Assembly: GCA_937981555.1 (NCBI GenBank)
Contig: CALJOK010000001.1
Coordinates: 62,001 to 126,000, forward strand
DNA length: 64,000 nucleotides
Direction of reading: 5' to 3'
Source: an uncultured Saprospiraceae bacterium
GTDB taxonomy: Bacteria; Bacteroidota; Bacteroidia; Chitinophagales; Saprospiraceae
Shown here: in pieces, positions 7,101-15,292 of the stretch
Numbering within the stretch: position 1 is the first letter of the stretch
How the letters are laid out: each line of letters starts with the position of its first letter
Position numbers and translations under genes: made by a program
Notes under the pieces: generated by a model
Told to the model about the DNA's origin: nothing
The model's database searches: none
Seen by the model: the letters and a program-made list of their open reading frames with translations, nothing else

Positions 7101-9724
7101 TCACCAGTAGCACTTGCATTGACAATTAAGTTGGATGGTTGATTAATAGTGACAGATTCTGTTACAGTACAATTATTTGAATCGGTTACTGTCAAGGTAT
7201 ATGTACCAGCAGTTAAATTAGAAATATTTTCCCCACTCATTCCATTTGACCAAGTGTAGGTTAAATTTCCAGTTCCACCGCTCCCATTTGCAGAAGCGGA
7301 ACCATTACTATTACCAAAGCAATTTATATTAGTTTGGGTAGTAGAGATATTAATTCCAATCGGTTCTGTGATCGTCACCGTTTGAGTTTGAACACAATTA
7401 TTTACATCAGTTGCTGAGGCAGTATAAGTTCCTGCTGTGAGATTTGAAATGGTTGTACCACTCATTCCATTGGACCAAGTGTAAGCCAGGTTTCCAGTTC
7501 CGCCAATTCCACTTGCTGTAGCTGAGCCATTACTATTTCCAAAACAATCTATATTATTCTGGGTAAGAGTTAGTGAAATAGCAGATGGGTTTGTGATTGT
7601 TACAACTTCAGTTTGAACACAATTGTTTGCATCAGAAGCAGAAACCGTATAAGTTCCCGCCGAAAGGTTTGAGGTAGTTGCTCCACTCATTCCGTTTGAC
7701 CAAAGGTAAGTGAAATTTCCTGCTCCACCATTTCCAGATGCAGTAGCTGAACCATCATTCGCATTGTTACAACTGATTTCATTTGAAAAAACATTTAGAG
7801 TGATTGGACTCGATTCGGATATGGTCACCGATTCCATCTGTGTACAATTATTAACATCAGCAGCAGTTACCGTATAAGAGCCAGGAGCAAGGTTTGAAAT
7901 GGTTACCCCACTCATTCCATTTGACCAAGAGTAAGTAAAACCTCCTGTTCCTCCATTGCCATTTGCTGTAGCTGAACCATTATTGTCTCCATTACAAAGA
8001 ACATTAGTAGGAGAAATTGTTACTGAAATTGCATTTGGTTCGTTGAATGAAACGGTTTGAGTTTGTGTACAATTATTTACATCCGTTGCGGTTGCAGTAT
8101 AAGTTCCCGCCGAAAGATTTGAAATAGTTTGTCCACTCATTCCATTCGACCAAGTGTAAGTGAAGCTTCCTGTTCCACCATTTCCCATGGCAGTAGCCGA
8201 AGCATCATTTGCACCGTTACAACTAATATTTGTTGGTAAAATATTTACCGTAATTGCACTTGGTTCAATCAGGTTAACCGTTTGCACTTCGAAACAATTA
8301 TTAATATCAGTAGCTGTAACGGTATAAGTTCCCGCGGTAAGATTAGAAATAGTTTGCCCATTCAAACCATTCGACCAAGCATAAGAAAAGCCACTAGCTC
8401 CACCGCTTCCAAAAGCGGAAGCTGTTCCATTATTTTCACCATTACAATTAATATTTGATGAAGTTGTTGTTAGAATAATTGGAGTAGGTTGAGTGACGGA
8501 AGTAGATTCCGTTTGAGTACAATTATTACCATCGGTTGCCGTAACAGTATAAGTACCCGGAGTCAAATTTGAAATAGATTGCCCAAACATTCCATTTGAC
8601 CAAGCATAAGAAAAACCTCCACCGCCGCCATTTCCAAAAGCGGAAGCTGTACCATTATTATCACCATTGCAAGTAACATTTGTTGAAGACGCTAAAAGCG
8701 AAATAGCCGAAGGTTGAGTAATAGTAACGACCTCTGTACTCGTACAAGAATTACCATCGGTGACTGTAGCGGTATAAGTTCCTGCTGGCAAATTTGAGTT
8801 TGTTGCTCCCGAACCACCATTCGACCAATTATAAGAATAACCCGCTGTACCACCTGATCCATTCACACTTGCCGAACCAGTACTATTTCCAAAACAATCG
8901 ACATTTGTTTGATTAACTACTAATAAAGAAAGTTGGGTTGGTTCTCCAACAATTGCTGTTGTAGTTGCAGTAAGAGAAGCTGCGTCTGTAACGGTAACGG
9001 TATAGGTTCCTGCGATCAAACTCGAAATAGTCGCTCCCGAGCCACCATTCGACCAAGCGTAAGTATAGCCTGGCGTTCCACCACTTCCTTGTGCGGTAGC
9101 AGTACCATCATTTCCTCCAAAACAACTTACATCAGTTGAGGTAGTTGAAGAAGAAGGAGGAGAACTACCAGCGTCAATTGTTCCACTTATTGAATTAGTG
9201 ATCGTCAAATCACCACCGTTTCCGTTTGCACCATTTCCAAATAACGAAGCGATGTATAATGTTATCACTTCTCCATTTGGCGCATTGGGAGCTACCCAAT
9301 CAAAATTATAGGTGACTGAAGTTCCTGTTCCGAATGATTGAGATGGATCATGCTCCACATATTCTCGACTTCCTGCAGTAGTTGAAGCTACATTTGGGTC
9401 AGTTGTTGAAAGATCACCAGAGTTATTATTACTTGCATCTAAAATTACTGCTTGAAATCCTGCTCGAACAGGTGTTCCAGAAGTATAAACTATTTCAGCT
9501 GTCAAATTATAAGTAGTATTGGGAGTGATCGTTGATGGAAAATTTAATACATCAACAGTTCCTGCAAATCCATTAGGATTAGAATTACTATGACATCCAG
9601 TACAAAGAGAATCGCCTGGTGCACCAGTATTTCCATTTGGTGGGTTTCCTGAAAACCCAATAAATAAAACAGAAAATAATAGTGTAAAAAAGAGGATGTA
9701 AATTTTGTTAATCTTTCGTTTCAT
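4118..9724 (-). CDS. giant SprB-repeat adhesin with CxxCH N-terminal domain and T9SS sorting domain
   Basis: A protein of 1868 residues when started at the ATG at 9724, which gives a clean signal peptide (MKRKINKIYILFFTLLFSVL); the frame is open upstream to 9838 but that extension is not signal-like. Order: signal peptide (1-26); a choice-of-anchor V-type domain (about 28-190) with GAPGDSLCTGCHSN, which holds a CxxCH motif; about 17 SprB-like repeats of 70-75 residues, each with Cys-(F/N)G, GG, (Y/F)xWSNG, GTYT and TDxxxC; a HYR-like region (about 1460-1610); two more divergent SprB-like units; and a type A sorting domain starting HLFPNPANDQLFLDF. SprB repeats are known from the gliding adhesin of Flavobacterium johnsoniae. 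A surface adhesin or cell-matrix role is inferred. Heme attachment at CxxCH is possible but unproven. Confidence 0.88.
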   Translation of the reverse strand: MKRKINKIYILFFTLLFSVLFIGFSGNPPNGNTGAPGDSLCTGCHSNSNPNGFAGTVDVLNFPSTITPNTTYNLTAEIVYTSGTPVRAGFQAVILDASNNNSGDLSTTDPNVASTTAGSREYVEHDPSQSFGTGTSVTYNFDWVAPNAPNGEVITLYIASLFGNGANGNGGDLTITNSISGTIDAGSSPPSSSTTSTDVSCFGGNDGTATAQGSGGTPGYTYAWSNGGSGATISSLIAGTYTVTVTDAASLTATTTAIVGEPTQLSLLVVNQTNVDCFGNSTGSASVNGSGGTAGYSYNWSNGGSGATNSNLPAGTYTATVTDGNSCTSTEVVTITQPSAISLLASSTNVTCNGDNNGTASAFGNGGGGGFSYAWSNGMFGQSISNLTPGTYTVTATDGNNCTQTESTSVTQPTPIILTTTSSNINCNGENNGTASAFGSGGASGFSYAWSNGLNGQTISNLTAGTYTVTATDINNCFEVQTVNLIEPSAITVNILPTNISCNGANDASATAMGNGGTGSFTYTWSNGMSGQTISNLSAGTYTATATDVNNCTQTQTVSFNEPNAISVTISPTNVLCNGDNNGSATANGNGGTGGFTYSWSNGMSGVTISNLAPGSYTVTAADVNNCTQMESVTISESSPITLNVFSNEISCNNANDGSATASGNGGAGNFTYLWSNGMSGATTSNLSAGTYTVSASDANNCVQTEVVTITNPSAISLTLTQNNIDCFGNSNGSATASGIGGTGNLAYTWSNGMSGTTISNLTAGTYTASATDVNNCVQTQTVTITEPIGINISTTQTNINCFGNSNGSASANGSGGTGNLTYTWSNGMSGENISNLTAGTYTLTVTDSNNCTVTESVTINQPSNLIVNASATGETAAGANDGTATAAPSGGNSNYSFAWSTGSSNQTISNLSPGNYTVTITDNNMCTAEETVIVSSFNCAVSIDATIIDALCFGGFGSATAIAQNGTAPVSYLWSTGETVPTISGLIPNAIYSVTVTDANNCPASMSISISQPPQLQITASTSEVSCNGLSDGSVIITVTGGTAPYSYTLPNGDGNNLPAGLYTASVLDVNNCSINIDFEITEPSVISPNATATAVTANGANDGSAASNPSGGIGNFTFVWSNGMTTPMINNLTPGSYTVTISDVNNCSSSQTVIVNDIGCAIAISTTATNLLCFGDNNGMANVSVNIGAAPFTYLWSNGETTETISNLVAGSYTVTVTDNDNCPVSETVTISQPDLLELSESVQSVLQLDCFENNNGVAAIEATGGAGGNTFNWSNGMTGNPISNLPAGTFTGTVTDANGCFETINFTITQPDELITSITSTDETAANSNDGTATASPTGGIGTFNFLWSNGAMTASISNLAPGTYTVTTTDANNCESIEFVEVNAFGCSLTATISTTNATCSDATDGAATVTPSGGQNFTYAWSSGGNLATEINLLPGTYTVTINDASNCTLIETVTIQVVDNILPTAISQNISVDLDASGNATITPFMIDDGSIDNCGGVTLDINITSFDCDDLGENTITLTVSDLAGNQDTTTAIVTVNDLLPPTISCPTNIVIDECTGLVTYGNPIFSDNCAAPSFTFMGPASGTVFPIGETIITMTAFDQSDNSTSCTFTVNIDHVLELSTTSTNSPCAGDNLGTANANATGTSTTFDYIWSNGAVTSNILNLSPDTYTVTVTDDLGCTSTEEVIINEALPIEIIIDNIIAESDVNAADGAIEISTNGGVGPLNYNWTLNGNTVSTNEDPTGLTGGIYILIITDQNGCTIISAEITVDVMVDNENLILEKNIHLFPNPANDQLFLDFDLAINFDFHITIHDAIGNVLLGKNATNISNQKLELEVSNLVSGLYFVKIQTGDHVWVRKFILQK
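4400..9140 (-). repeat. array of about 19 SprB-like protein repeats
   Basis: By eye I count 17 units between about 5341 and 9140 and two divergent units at about 4400-4850, split by the HYR-like region. Each unit encodes roughly 70-75 residues with a Cys near its start, a WSNG core and a TDxxxC end. Units two to nine from the N-terminus share nearly the same WSNGMSG/ISNLTAGTYT wording, while later units have drifted. This points to recent unequal recombination in the N-terminal half. Misassembly by short reads is a risk here. Confidence 0.85.
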
Positions 9725-10404
9725 GAAGATGAGATTTAGGTGAAAAATAAGTTCGTTTTTCCTGAAAAGATATTCAGAAAATGTTAGAGTGGTTATTCTT
9801 GATTTTGGGAAAAGAAAGTTCAAATTGGAAATAATCAATTTTCCAAAAATGAATATTATAGTATTTTTTATTTAGGACAATAGTACATAAGATCTTTAAT
9901 TATATCTTCACGTCTACACGTGAAAGTGATTTGTTATACTAAAAACTGAGGCAAACCAGAATTATTTGGAAATAAGCAGATAACTCGTGTGTCCTAATAA
10001 TTTATTACTTTTCTTCAATTACTGATACAATGAGCTTAGGAAAAAGGCTGCGTGACCTAAAAAAAAAATTAGAGTGCTCATTTTTTTCACTATGAAAGGA
10101 AGTTAATATTTGGGGAAAGGTCACCAATAAAAGATAAAAAAAGAAAATAGATTCATCTAAGTAAATATCCTTAAATTTTGATTTTACCTCCGCAAAAAGA
10201 TCTCAAGAAAAAGTAAAAATACTATATTACGTTTTTTTAACTCTCCCCTTTAATCTAAAATAATCAAAAAAATCTCTTTTTCCCCAAAAACTTTTGATTT
10301 AGAAAAAATAATTTTATCCTCTGCTTTTGCAAGGTTTTTGATGTTATAATGGATAAATTTTTGCATCCCAAAATTGTTCAGATAACACTTGGCTAACCCA
10401 TACT
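9725..10404. other. 680-base intergenic region, divergent promoters expected
   Basis: This lies between the 5' end of the adhesin (minus strand) and the acyltransferase (plus strand), so it should carry both promoters. I see a small hairpin at 9907-9924 (7-bp arms TTCACGT/ACGTGAA) and otherwise AT-rich sequence without an exact consensus promoter. At 10030-10095 a 21-codon ORF begins MSLGKRLRDLKKKL, which resembles the start of an XRE-type helix-turn-helix protein but stops at once. No tRNA-like GC-rich segment is present. Confidence 0.4.
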
Positions 10405-11616
10405 ATGAAAGAAAAGACAACAAATAGACCAATTTACTTTCCAGGCTTGACAGGACTTCGATTCTTTGCAGCATTCACAGTAATTATTTGTCATGTAGAG
10501 GAATTTAAATTTATATGGAATATCCGAGAAACGAATACTTGGGATTTGCATTTCTTTTCTTTGATGGGTGAATTGGCGGTGACTTTCTTTTTCGTTTTGA
10601 GTGGATTTTTGATTACTTACCTTTTATTAGTAGAGAAAGAAAAAACGGGTACAATTGCCATGAAGCAATTTTATATGCGTCGTGTGCTTCGAATCTTCCC
10701 ACTTTACTATCTAATTGTATTTTTAGGTTTATTTATTTTTCCACAATTTGGCATCTTAGATTTTCCAGAATGGTCTGATCAAATTGATGGGAATTTCTGG
10801 GTCAAAGTGTTGATGTACACTTTCTTCCTTTCCAATTTAGCGATTGCTTCTATCTTTCCAATACCTTATGTGGTTCATGTTTGGTCGATTGGAGTCGAAG
10901 AACAGTTCTATTTGTTATGGCCTTTTTTAGTCAAACATTTCAAAAAAACATTCCGATTACTCGTTGGAATTATTGTCATTTATTTGATTTTTGCCAAAGG
11001 GTTTATGTATCTCAATGATCTTAACCAAGGAGCTAATCGAATCTACCAAGTGGCAGCAGATTTCTTAAAACATACTCGAATTGATTGCATGGCAATTGGT
11101 GGAATTGGTTCTTATGCGATTTACTTAAATCGAAGTGGGGCTTTAAATTTTATTTATCAAAAATCGTTTCAAGTTGGACTTTATATTTTTATTCCTCTGC
11201 TCATTTATACACAACTTGAATTTGGATATTTCACGCATGAAATTTATGCGGTTCTATTTTGTCTTATCATTTTAAATATTGGAAATAATAAAAATACTTT
11301 CTTCCAGCTAGAGCATCCCACTTTTAAATATTTAGGAAAAATATCCTATGGACTTTACATGTATAATTATTTATGTGTACGCTTAGCGATGATTGTTGTA
11401 CAGTATTTTTATGGAGAAAATGTTCTGCTTGGGATTTCCGGGAATGTATTGTTATATGTTTTGTCAATTGTTTTTACCATTGTACTATCCGCACTTTCTT
11501 ATGAGTATTTTGAGAAACCATTTTTACGATTAAAACATCGATTTACCATTGTCAAAAGTGGAGAGGATTTTCAGAAGAGGAGTAAAGAAACCAGTTTTCC
11601 ATTTGTAAAAAAGTAA
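10405..11616 (+). CDS. acyltransferase_3 family membrane O-acyltransferase
   Basis: A 403-residue protein of the acyltransferase 3 family, integral membrane enzymes that move acetyl or other acyl groups onto sugars or lipids of the cell envelope. The N-terminus has the diagnostic FPGLTGLRFFAAFTVIICH, with the Arg and His of the family active site. It is followed by ELAVTFFFVLSGFLITYL and YMRRVLRIFPLYYL. The motif VVHVWSIGVEEQFYLLWPF (about residues 155-173) is also typical. About ten hydrophobic segments are spread over the rest, ending with YFEKPFLRLKHRF. The acceptor cannot be told from sequence, and no polysaccharide cluster surrounds the gene. The gene stands alone and a long inverted repeat begins about five bases after its stop. 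Confidence 0.88.
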   Translation: MKEKTTNRPIYFPGLTGLRFFAAFTVIICHVEEFKFIWNIRETNTWDLHFFSLMGELAVTFFFVLSGFLITYLLLVEKEKTGTIAMKQFYMRRVLRIFPLYYLIVFLGLFIFPQFGILDFPEWSDQIDGNFWVKVLMYTFFLSNLAIASIFPIPYVVHVWSIGVEEQFYLLWPFLVKHFKKTFRLLVGIIVIYLIFAKGFMYLNDLNQGANRIYQVAADFLKHTRIDCMAIGGIGSYAIYLNRSGALNFIYQKSFQVGLYIFIPLLIYTQLEFGYFTHEIYAVLFCLIILNIGNNKNTFFQLEHPTFKYLGKISYGLYMYNYLCVRLAMIVVQYFYGENVLLGISGNVLLYVLSIVFTIVLSALSYEYFEKPFLRLKHRFTIVKSGEDFQKRSKETSFPFVKK

Positions 11617-11621
11617 GATGG

Positions 11622-11842
11622 GATGGAACACGGATGCCGCGGATTTAGCTAATGAAAGCGGATTTGACGATTAGAAGTGTTAACTTTATTATGGAGTAAA
11701 ATGGTTATTCAAAATACTCTTAAGGGTATGCAAAAAGTCCAATCATAAAGGCAATAGTCAAAAAAATGTAATATCTTCCCTTAACACTTCTAATCGTCAA
11801 ATCCGCTTTCATTAGCTAAATCCGCGACATCCGCGTTCCATC
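11622..11842. repeat. long inverted repeat with about 60-bp arms
   Basis: Arms at 11622-11683 and 11781-11842 are reverse complements over about 60 bases with only a few mismatches, around a 97-base loop. The left arm reads GGATGGAACACGGATGCCGC and continues through a TTTAGCTAATGAAAGC core; the right arm ends with the same sequence reversed. No ORF of note lies inside. The arm contains GCCGCGGAT, related to the GCCGCAGAT ends of the repeats at 13343 and 37099. It fills the gap between the acyltransferase and hydrolase genes. Confidence 0.85.
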
Positions 11843-11946
11843 AAAACCACTCATCATTTTATCCAACCACTCATCACTAATCCAATAATATTTGATAATT
11901 TAACGGCTACATTTGAAGTATTACAAAACATCAAATATTAAATATC

Positions 11947-13341
11947 ATGAAAAAATTAATGGTTGTTTTCCTTTTAGCGATTTCAAATTTCGTCAATGCA
12001 CAAAATGTTTTAGGCGACTGGAATGGTGCATTGGAGGTCCAGGGAATGCAGTTGCGAATTGTGTTTCACATCACCGAAGATGGCGAAAATTTAAAAGCAA
12101 CGATGGATAGTCCTGATCAAGGAGCTAATGGGATTCCTGTGGATAAAGTAACTTGGAATGGAAAAGAATTGACTGTCGAAATGCCTAAGATGGGAATAAA
12201 ATATACTTCTACTTTGAATGATGATGAAACTGAGATTGATGGAACATTCAACCAAGGACCGATGTCTTTGCCATTAAAGATGACTCGTGAAAAGGTGGAT
12301 AAAAAAGAATTAGTCCGTCCACAAGAACCTAAAACGTTTGGCTATCAGCAAGAAGAAGTAAAGTTTGAAAACCCAAAAGGTGGACACTATTTAGCAGGTA
12401 CTTTGACTATTCCTTCTGATGAGAAATTTGAAGAAGTAGTGATACTCATAACAGGTTCTGGACCACAAGATCGGAATGAAGAATTATTGGGACATAAACC
12501 ATTTTTAGTGTTGGCTGATCATTTTACAAAGAGAGGAATTGCGGTACTCCGATACGATGATCGAGGTGTAGCAAAATCGACTGGAACATTTAAAGGTTCA
12601 ACTTCAAGAGACTTCGCTGATGATGTAAATGCTGCGGTTTCTTTTTTGAAAAAAAGGAAAGATATGGCTGGGAAAAAAATTGGATTGTGTGGTCATAGTG
12701 AAGGTGGAATGATTGCGCCAATGGTGGCAAGCGAGAATGGTGACGTTGATTTTATAATACTTTTGGCTGGCCCCGGAATCAATATTCCTGACTTGATGAA
12801 GTTGCAGACAGATAAAATATCGGAAGCAGAAGGAGTCGATGAAAGTATGCGAAAAATCAATGGAGTAATCATTGAAAATGCCTTTGGTTTTTTACATAAA
12901 AACAAAGGGATGAATAAAGATGAATTGCGAAACGGGTTGACAAAAATATTATCGGATGGATTTGAAAGTTTGCCAGCTGCGGAGAGAGAAGGGGAGGATA
13001 AAGATAAATTTATGGAAGAAGAACTTAAGATGATGCTTGATGATTGGTTTCTTTATTTTATGCAATTTAACCCTGCTGATTATCTGACAAAAGTGAAATG
13101 TCCAGTTTTGGCGATAAATGGTGAATTGGACTTGCAGGTGACTTCGAAAGAAAATTTAGAAGGAATCAGAAGTAGTTTAGCTAAAGCCGGGAATAAAAAT
13201 TTAACGACTAAAGAGTTCAAGGGCTTGAATCATTTATTTCAAAAAACAGAAACAGGAGCGCCTTCAGAATATGCAAAATTGGAAGAGACATTTAATGAAG
13301 ATGTAATGAAGTTTGTGTCTGATTGGATTCTAGAAAGGTGA
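11947..13341 (+). CDS. secreted alpha/beta hydrolase
   Basis: A 464-residue exported hydrolase. Residues 1-18 are a signal peptide ending FVNAQ. Residues about 20-110 form a small beta domain (LGDWNGALEVQGMQLRIVFH) common in front of Bacteroidota hydrolases. The alpha/beta hydrolase domain starts around 135. It shows GSGPQDRNEELLGHKPF (oxyanion region), RYDDRGVAKSTG, and the nucleophile elbow GHSEGG with Ser251. The acid is probably in INGELDLQV and the catalytic His in GLNHLFQK near the end. The family includes esterases and peptidases acting on small exported substrates; the actual substrate is unknown. The lack of a T9SS domain suggests a periplasmic location. An inverted repeat begins right after the stop. 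Confidence 0.85.
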   Translation: MKKLMVVFLLAISNFVNAQNVLGDWNGALEVQGMQLRIVFHITEDGENLKATMDSPDQGANGIPVDKVTWNGKELTVEMPKMGIKYTSTLNDDETEIDGTFNQGPMSLPLKMTREKVDKKELVRPQEPKTFGYQQEEVKFENPKGGHYLAGTLTIPSDEKFEEVVILITGSGPQDRNEELLGHKPFLVLADHFTKRGIAVLRYDDRGVAKSTGTFKGSTSRDFADDVNAAVSFLKKRKDMAGKKIGLCGHSEGGMIAPMVASENGDVDFIILLAGPGINIPDLMKLQTDKISEAEGVDESMRKINGVIIENAFGFLHKNKGMNKDELRNGLTKILSDGFESLPAAEREGEDKDKFMEEELKMMLDDWFLYFMQFNPADYLTKVKCPVLAINGELDLQVTSKENLEGIRSSLAKAGNKNLTTKEFKGLNHLFQKTETGAPSEYAKLEETFNEDVMKFVSDWILER

Positions 13342-13342
13342 T

Positions 13343-13449
13343 TTTTTTTTGCCGCAGATTTATAAGATCTAGTATGATTTTTCTTATTTAGTCTTCTGAG
13401 GAAATCATTTAGATTAGATTAAATCAGCCCAATCTGCGGCAAAAAAAAA
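13343..13449. repeat. inverted repeat, GCCGCAGAT family
   Basis: Arms at about 13343-13362 and 13430-13449 pair TTTTTTTTGCCGCAGATTT with its reverse complement. The left arm begins two bases after the stop of the hydrolase gene. The T-run and A-run at the ends let it work as a terminator in either direction. The same terminal motif occurs in the inverted repeat at 37099-37235. Confidence 0.75.
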
Positions 13450-13471
13450 TATTACTATAAATACTTTTATC

Positions 13472-14506
13472 ATGATAAAAATAGGAAATAGAAATTTTTG
13501 GATTGCTCAAATAATAGGTTGGGGACTTTTTATGTTGTCCAATTTATTGGTTCAAATATCTGCAGGTTTTCCTGTTGACATGTTGATGTATAATTCGATC
13601 ACTCCCTTGTTTATTGGTTTTTTAATTACAGCAGGTTATCGCCATTTTATTAAAAAATCAAATTGGAAAATTTGGTCTTTTAGAAAAATAGTTGGGATGA
13701 TTTTCATTTCCACTTTTTTTCTTTCACTTGTTTTTATGTTAATTTTATTTGCCATTTTTTTCTATGTTTATAAAGTGGAAGGAATGACGTTTCCAAGTTT
13801 TTTAGGGAATATGGTTATTTTTTCATTGGTAATATTAGTTTGGAATGTGATTTACTTTTTTATACATTTTTTTAATAATTGGAATCAAGCAGAAATCGAA
13901 AAATGGAAAATGGCAGCCGAAATGAAAGATGCTCAACTCGGTTCCCTCAAGTCGCAAATCAATCCTCACTTTGTTTTTAATACCTTGAATAATATTCGTT
14001 CGTTGATATTAGAAGACAAAGAAAAGGCACGTGAAATGTTATTAAATTTTTCTGACCTGTTTAGGTATGCTTTGAAAAATACAGATCAATCAAAAGTAAG
14101 TTTGGAAGAAGAGTTGAATATTGTTAATCAATATTTGGAATTGTTGTCCATTCAATATGAAGATAAATTGCAGTATAAAATAAATGTAGATGCAGGATTG
14201 GAAACAATAGAATTGCCGCCAATGATGCTACAACTATTAGTAGAAAATGCGGTGAAGCATGGTATCTCACAATTCAAAGAGGGTGGTTCTATTTTTATTG
14301 ATATTGATAGAGGAAGTGGATTTTTAAATATCAATGTTAAGAATACGGGCAATCTAAAAATGTCTTCTAAGTTGGGCGATAAATTAGGAGTTGGCTTAGA
14401 AAATATCCGTAAGCGATTAGATTTAATTTATAATGGAAATGCCAATTTAAAAATGTCGGAAGTCAATGAATTTGTTTTGGCTTCTATCAAAATTCCGATG
14501 ATATGA
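13472..14506 (+). CDS. LytS-type sensor histidine kinase
   Basis: A 344-residue membrane histidine kinase of the His_kinase/LytS type. Four hydrophobic segments occupy about residues 8-135. A coiled-coil linker (WNQAEIEKWKMAAEMKDAQL) follows, then the phosphoacceptor motif SQINPHFVFNTLNNIRSLI with His166. The ATPase region has MMLQLLVENAVKHGI as N-box and KLGVGLENIRKRLDLIY as G-box. It overlaps by four bases (ATGA) with the LytTR response regulator downstream, so the two form a translationally coupled two-component pair. Such pairs in Bacteroidota respond to poorly known envelope or peptide signals. The N-terminal part has no recognised ligand-binding domain. Confidence 0.92.
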   Translation: MIKIGNRNFWIAQIIGWGLFMLSNLLVQISAGFPVDMLMYNSITPLFIGFLITAGYRHFIKKSNWKIWSFRKIVGMIFISTFFLSLVFMLILFAIFFYVYKVEGMTFPSFLGNMVIFSLVILVWNVIYFFIHFFNNWNQAEIEKWKMAAEMKDAQLGSLKSQINPHFVFNTLNNIRSLILEDKEKAREMLLNFSDLFRYALKNTDQSKVSLEEELNIVNQYLELLSIQYEDKLQYKINVDAGLETIELPPMMLQLLVENAVKHGISQFKEGGSIFIDIDRGSGFLNINVKNTGNLKMSSKLGDKLGVGLENIRKRLDLIYNGNANLKMSEVNEFVLASIKIPMI

Positions 14507-15207
14507 ATAATTGTTTAGTGGTTGAAGATTCAAGATTGGCTCGAAAAGAATTGGTTTCAATTTTGTCGGAAATTGATGCTTTTGATGAAATCTTGGAAGC
14601 GGAAAATGGAGAAGATGCAAAAGTATTGTTAGAAAAATTTTCTCCAGATGTGGTTTTTTTGGATATTCATCTGCCAGGGATGAATGGGTTTGAATTTTTG
14701 GAAAGCTTAGATCAAATTCCAAAAGTGATTTTTACGACAGCTTATGATGAATATGCGATCAAGTCATTTGATTATAATGCGATTGATTATGTGCTAAAAC
14801 CAATTAAAAAAGAACGATTGCAAAAAGCAATTACAAAATTAGATTTGGAAAAAACGAAGACGAAACGTTCTGATTTTCCTACTCAACAAATTTTTGTGCG
14901 AGATGGAGAGAAATGTTGGTTTGTAAAAATAAGTGATATTCGGATTTTTGAATCAGTTGGAAATTACTCTCGAATATATTTTGATGAAAATAAACCTTTG
15001 GTTCAGCGGAGCTTAAATTATTTGGAAGGTGTGCTGGAAGGAAATACTTTTTTTCGAGTGAATCGGCAGCAAATTATTAATCTGAATTATATCGAAAAAT
15101 TGGATACTTGGTTTAATGGAAAATTAAAAGTCACAATGAAAACAGGGGAGGAGATTGAAGTGTCGAGACGACGATCGAATGAAATCAAAAGGATGTTTAG
15201 TTTGTAG
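14503..15207 (+). CDS. LytTR-family response regulator
   Basis: A 234-residue response regulator. Residues 1-115 are a receiver domain with the acidic pocket VVEDS at the start, the phosphoacceptor Asp54 in FLDIHLPGMNG, the Thr in VIFTTAYDEYA and the Lys in YVLKPIKKERL. Residues about 130-232 are a LytTR DNA-binding domain, shown by KISDIRIFESVGNYSRIY, FFRVNRQQIINLNYI and a final VSRRRSNEIKRMF. LytTR regulators bind direct repeats upstream of their targets. It is coupled by a four-base overlap to the kinase upstream and ends before a strong bidirectional terminator. The target genes are unknown. Confidence 0.93.
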   Translation: MNNCLVVEDSRLARKELVSILSEIDAFDEILEAENGEDAKVLLEKFSPDVVFLDIHLPGMNGFEFLESLDQIPKVIFTTAYDEYAIKSFDYNAIDYVLKPIKKERLQKAITKLDLEKTKTKRSDFPTQQIFVRDGEKCWFVKISDIRIFESVGNYSRIYFDENKPLVQRSLNYLEGVLEGNTFFRVNRQQIINLNYIEKLDTWFNGKLKVTMKTGEEIEVSRRRSNEIKRMFSL

Positions 15208-15226
15208 ATAATCAGTTCGGGAAAAT

Positions 15227-15267
15227 AAAAGAGCCATATTAAATATTATATTTAATATGGCTCTTTT
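15227..15267. terminator. bidirectional intrinsic terminator
   Basis: A perfect 18-bp stem (AAAAGAGCCATATTAAAT and its reverse complement) with a five-base loop lies between the convergent LytTR gene and the secreted-protein gene. T-runs follow on both strands, so it can end both transcripts. Confidence 0.9.
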
Positions 15268-15292
15268 GTTATAAAGTTGCTATAGAATGAAC

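Noticed and set aside
9907-9924. 7-bp palindrome TTCACGT-CTAC-ACGTGAA as an operator
   Set aside because: A single short hairpin with no second copy or known regulator beside it; expected by chance in this much sequence.
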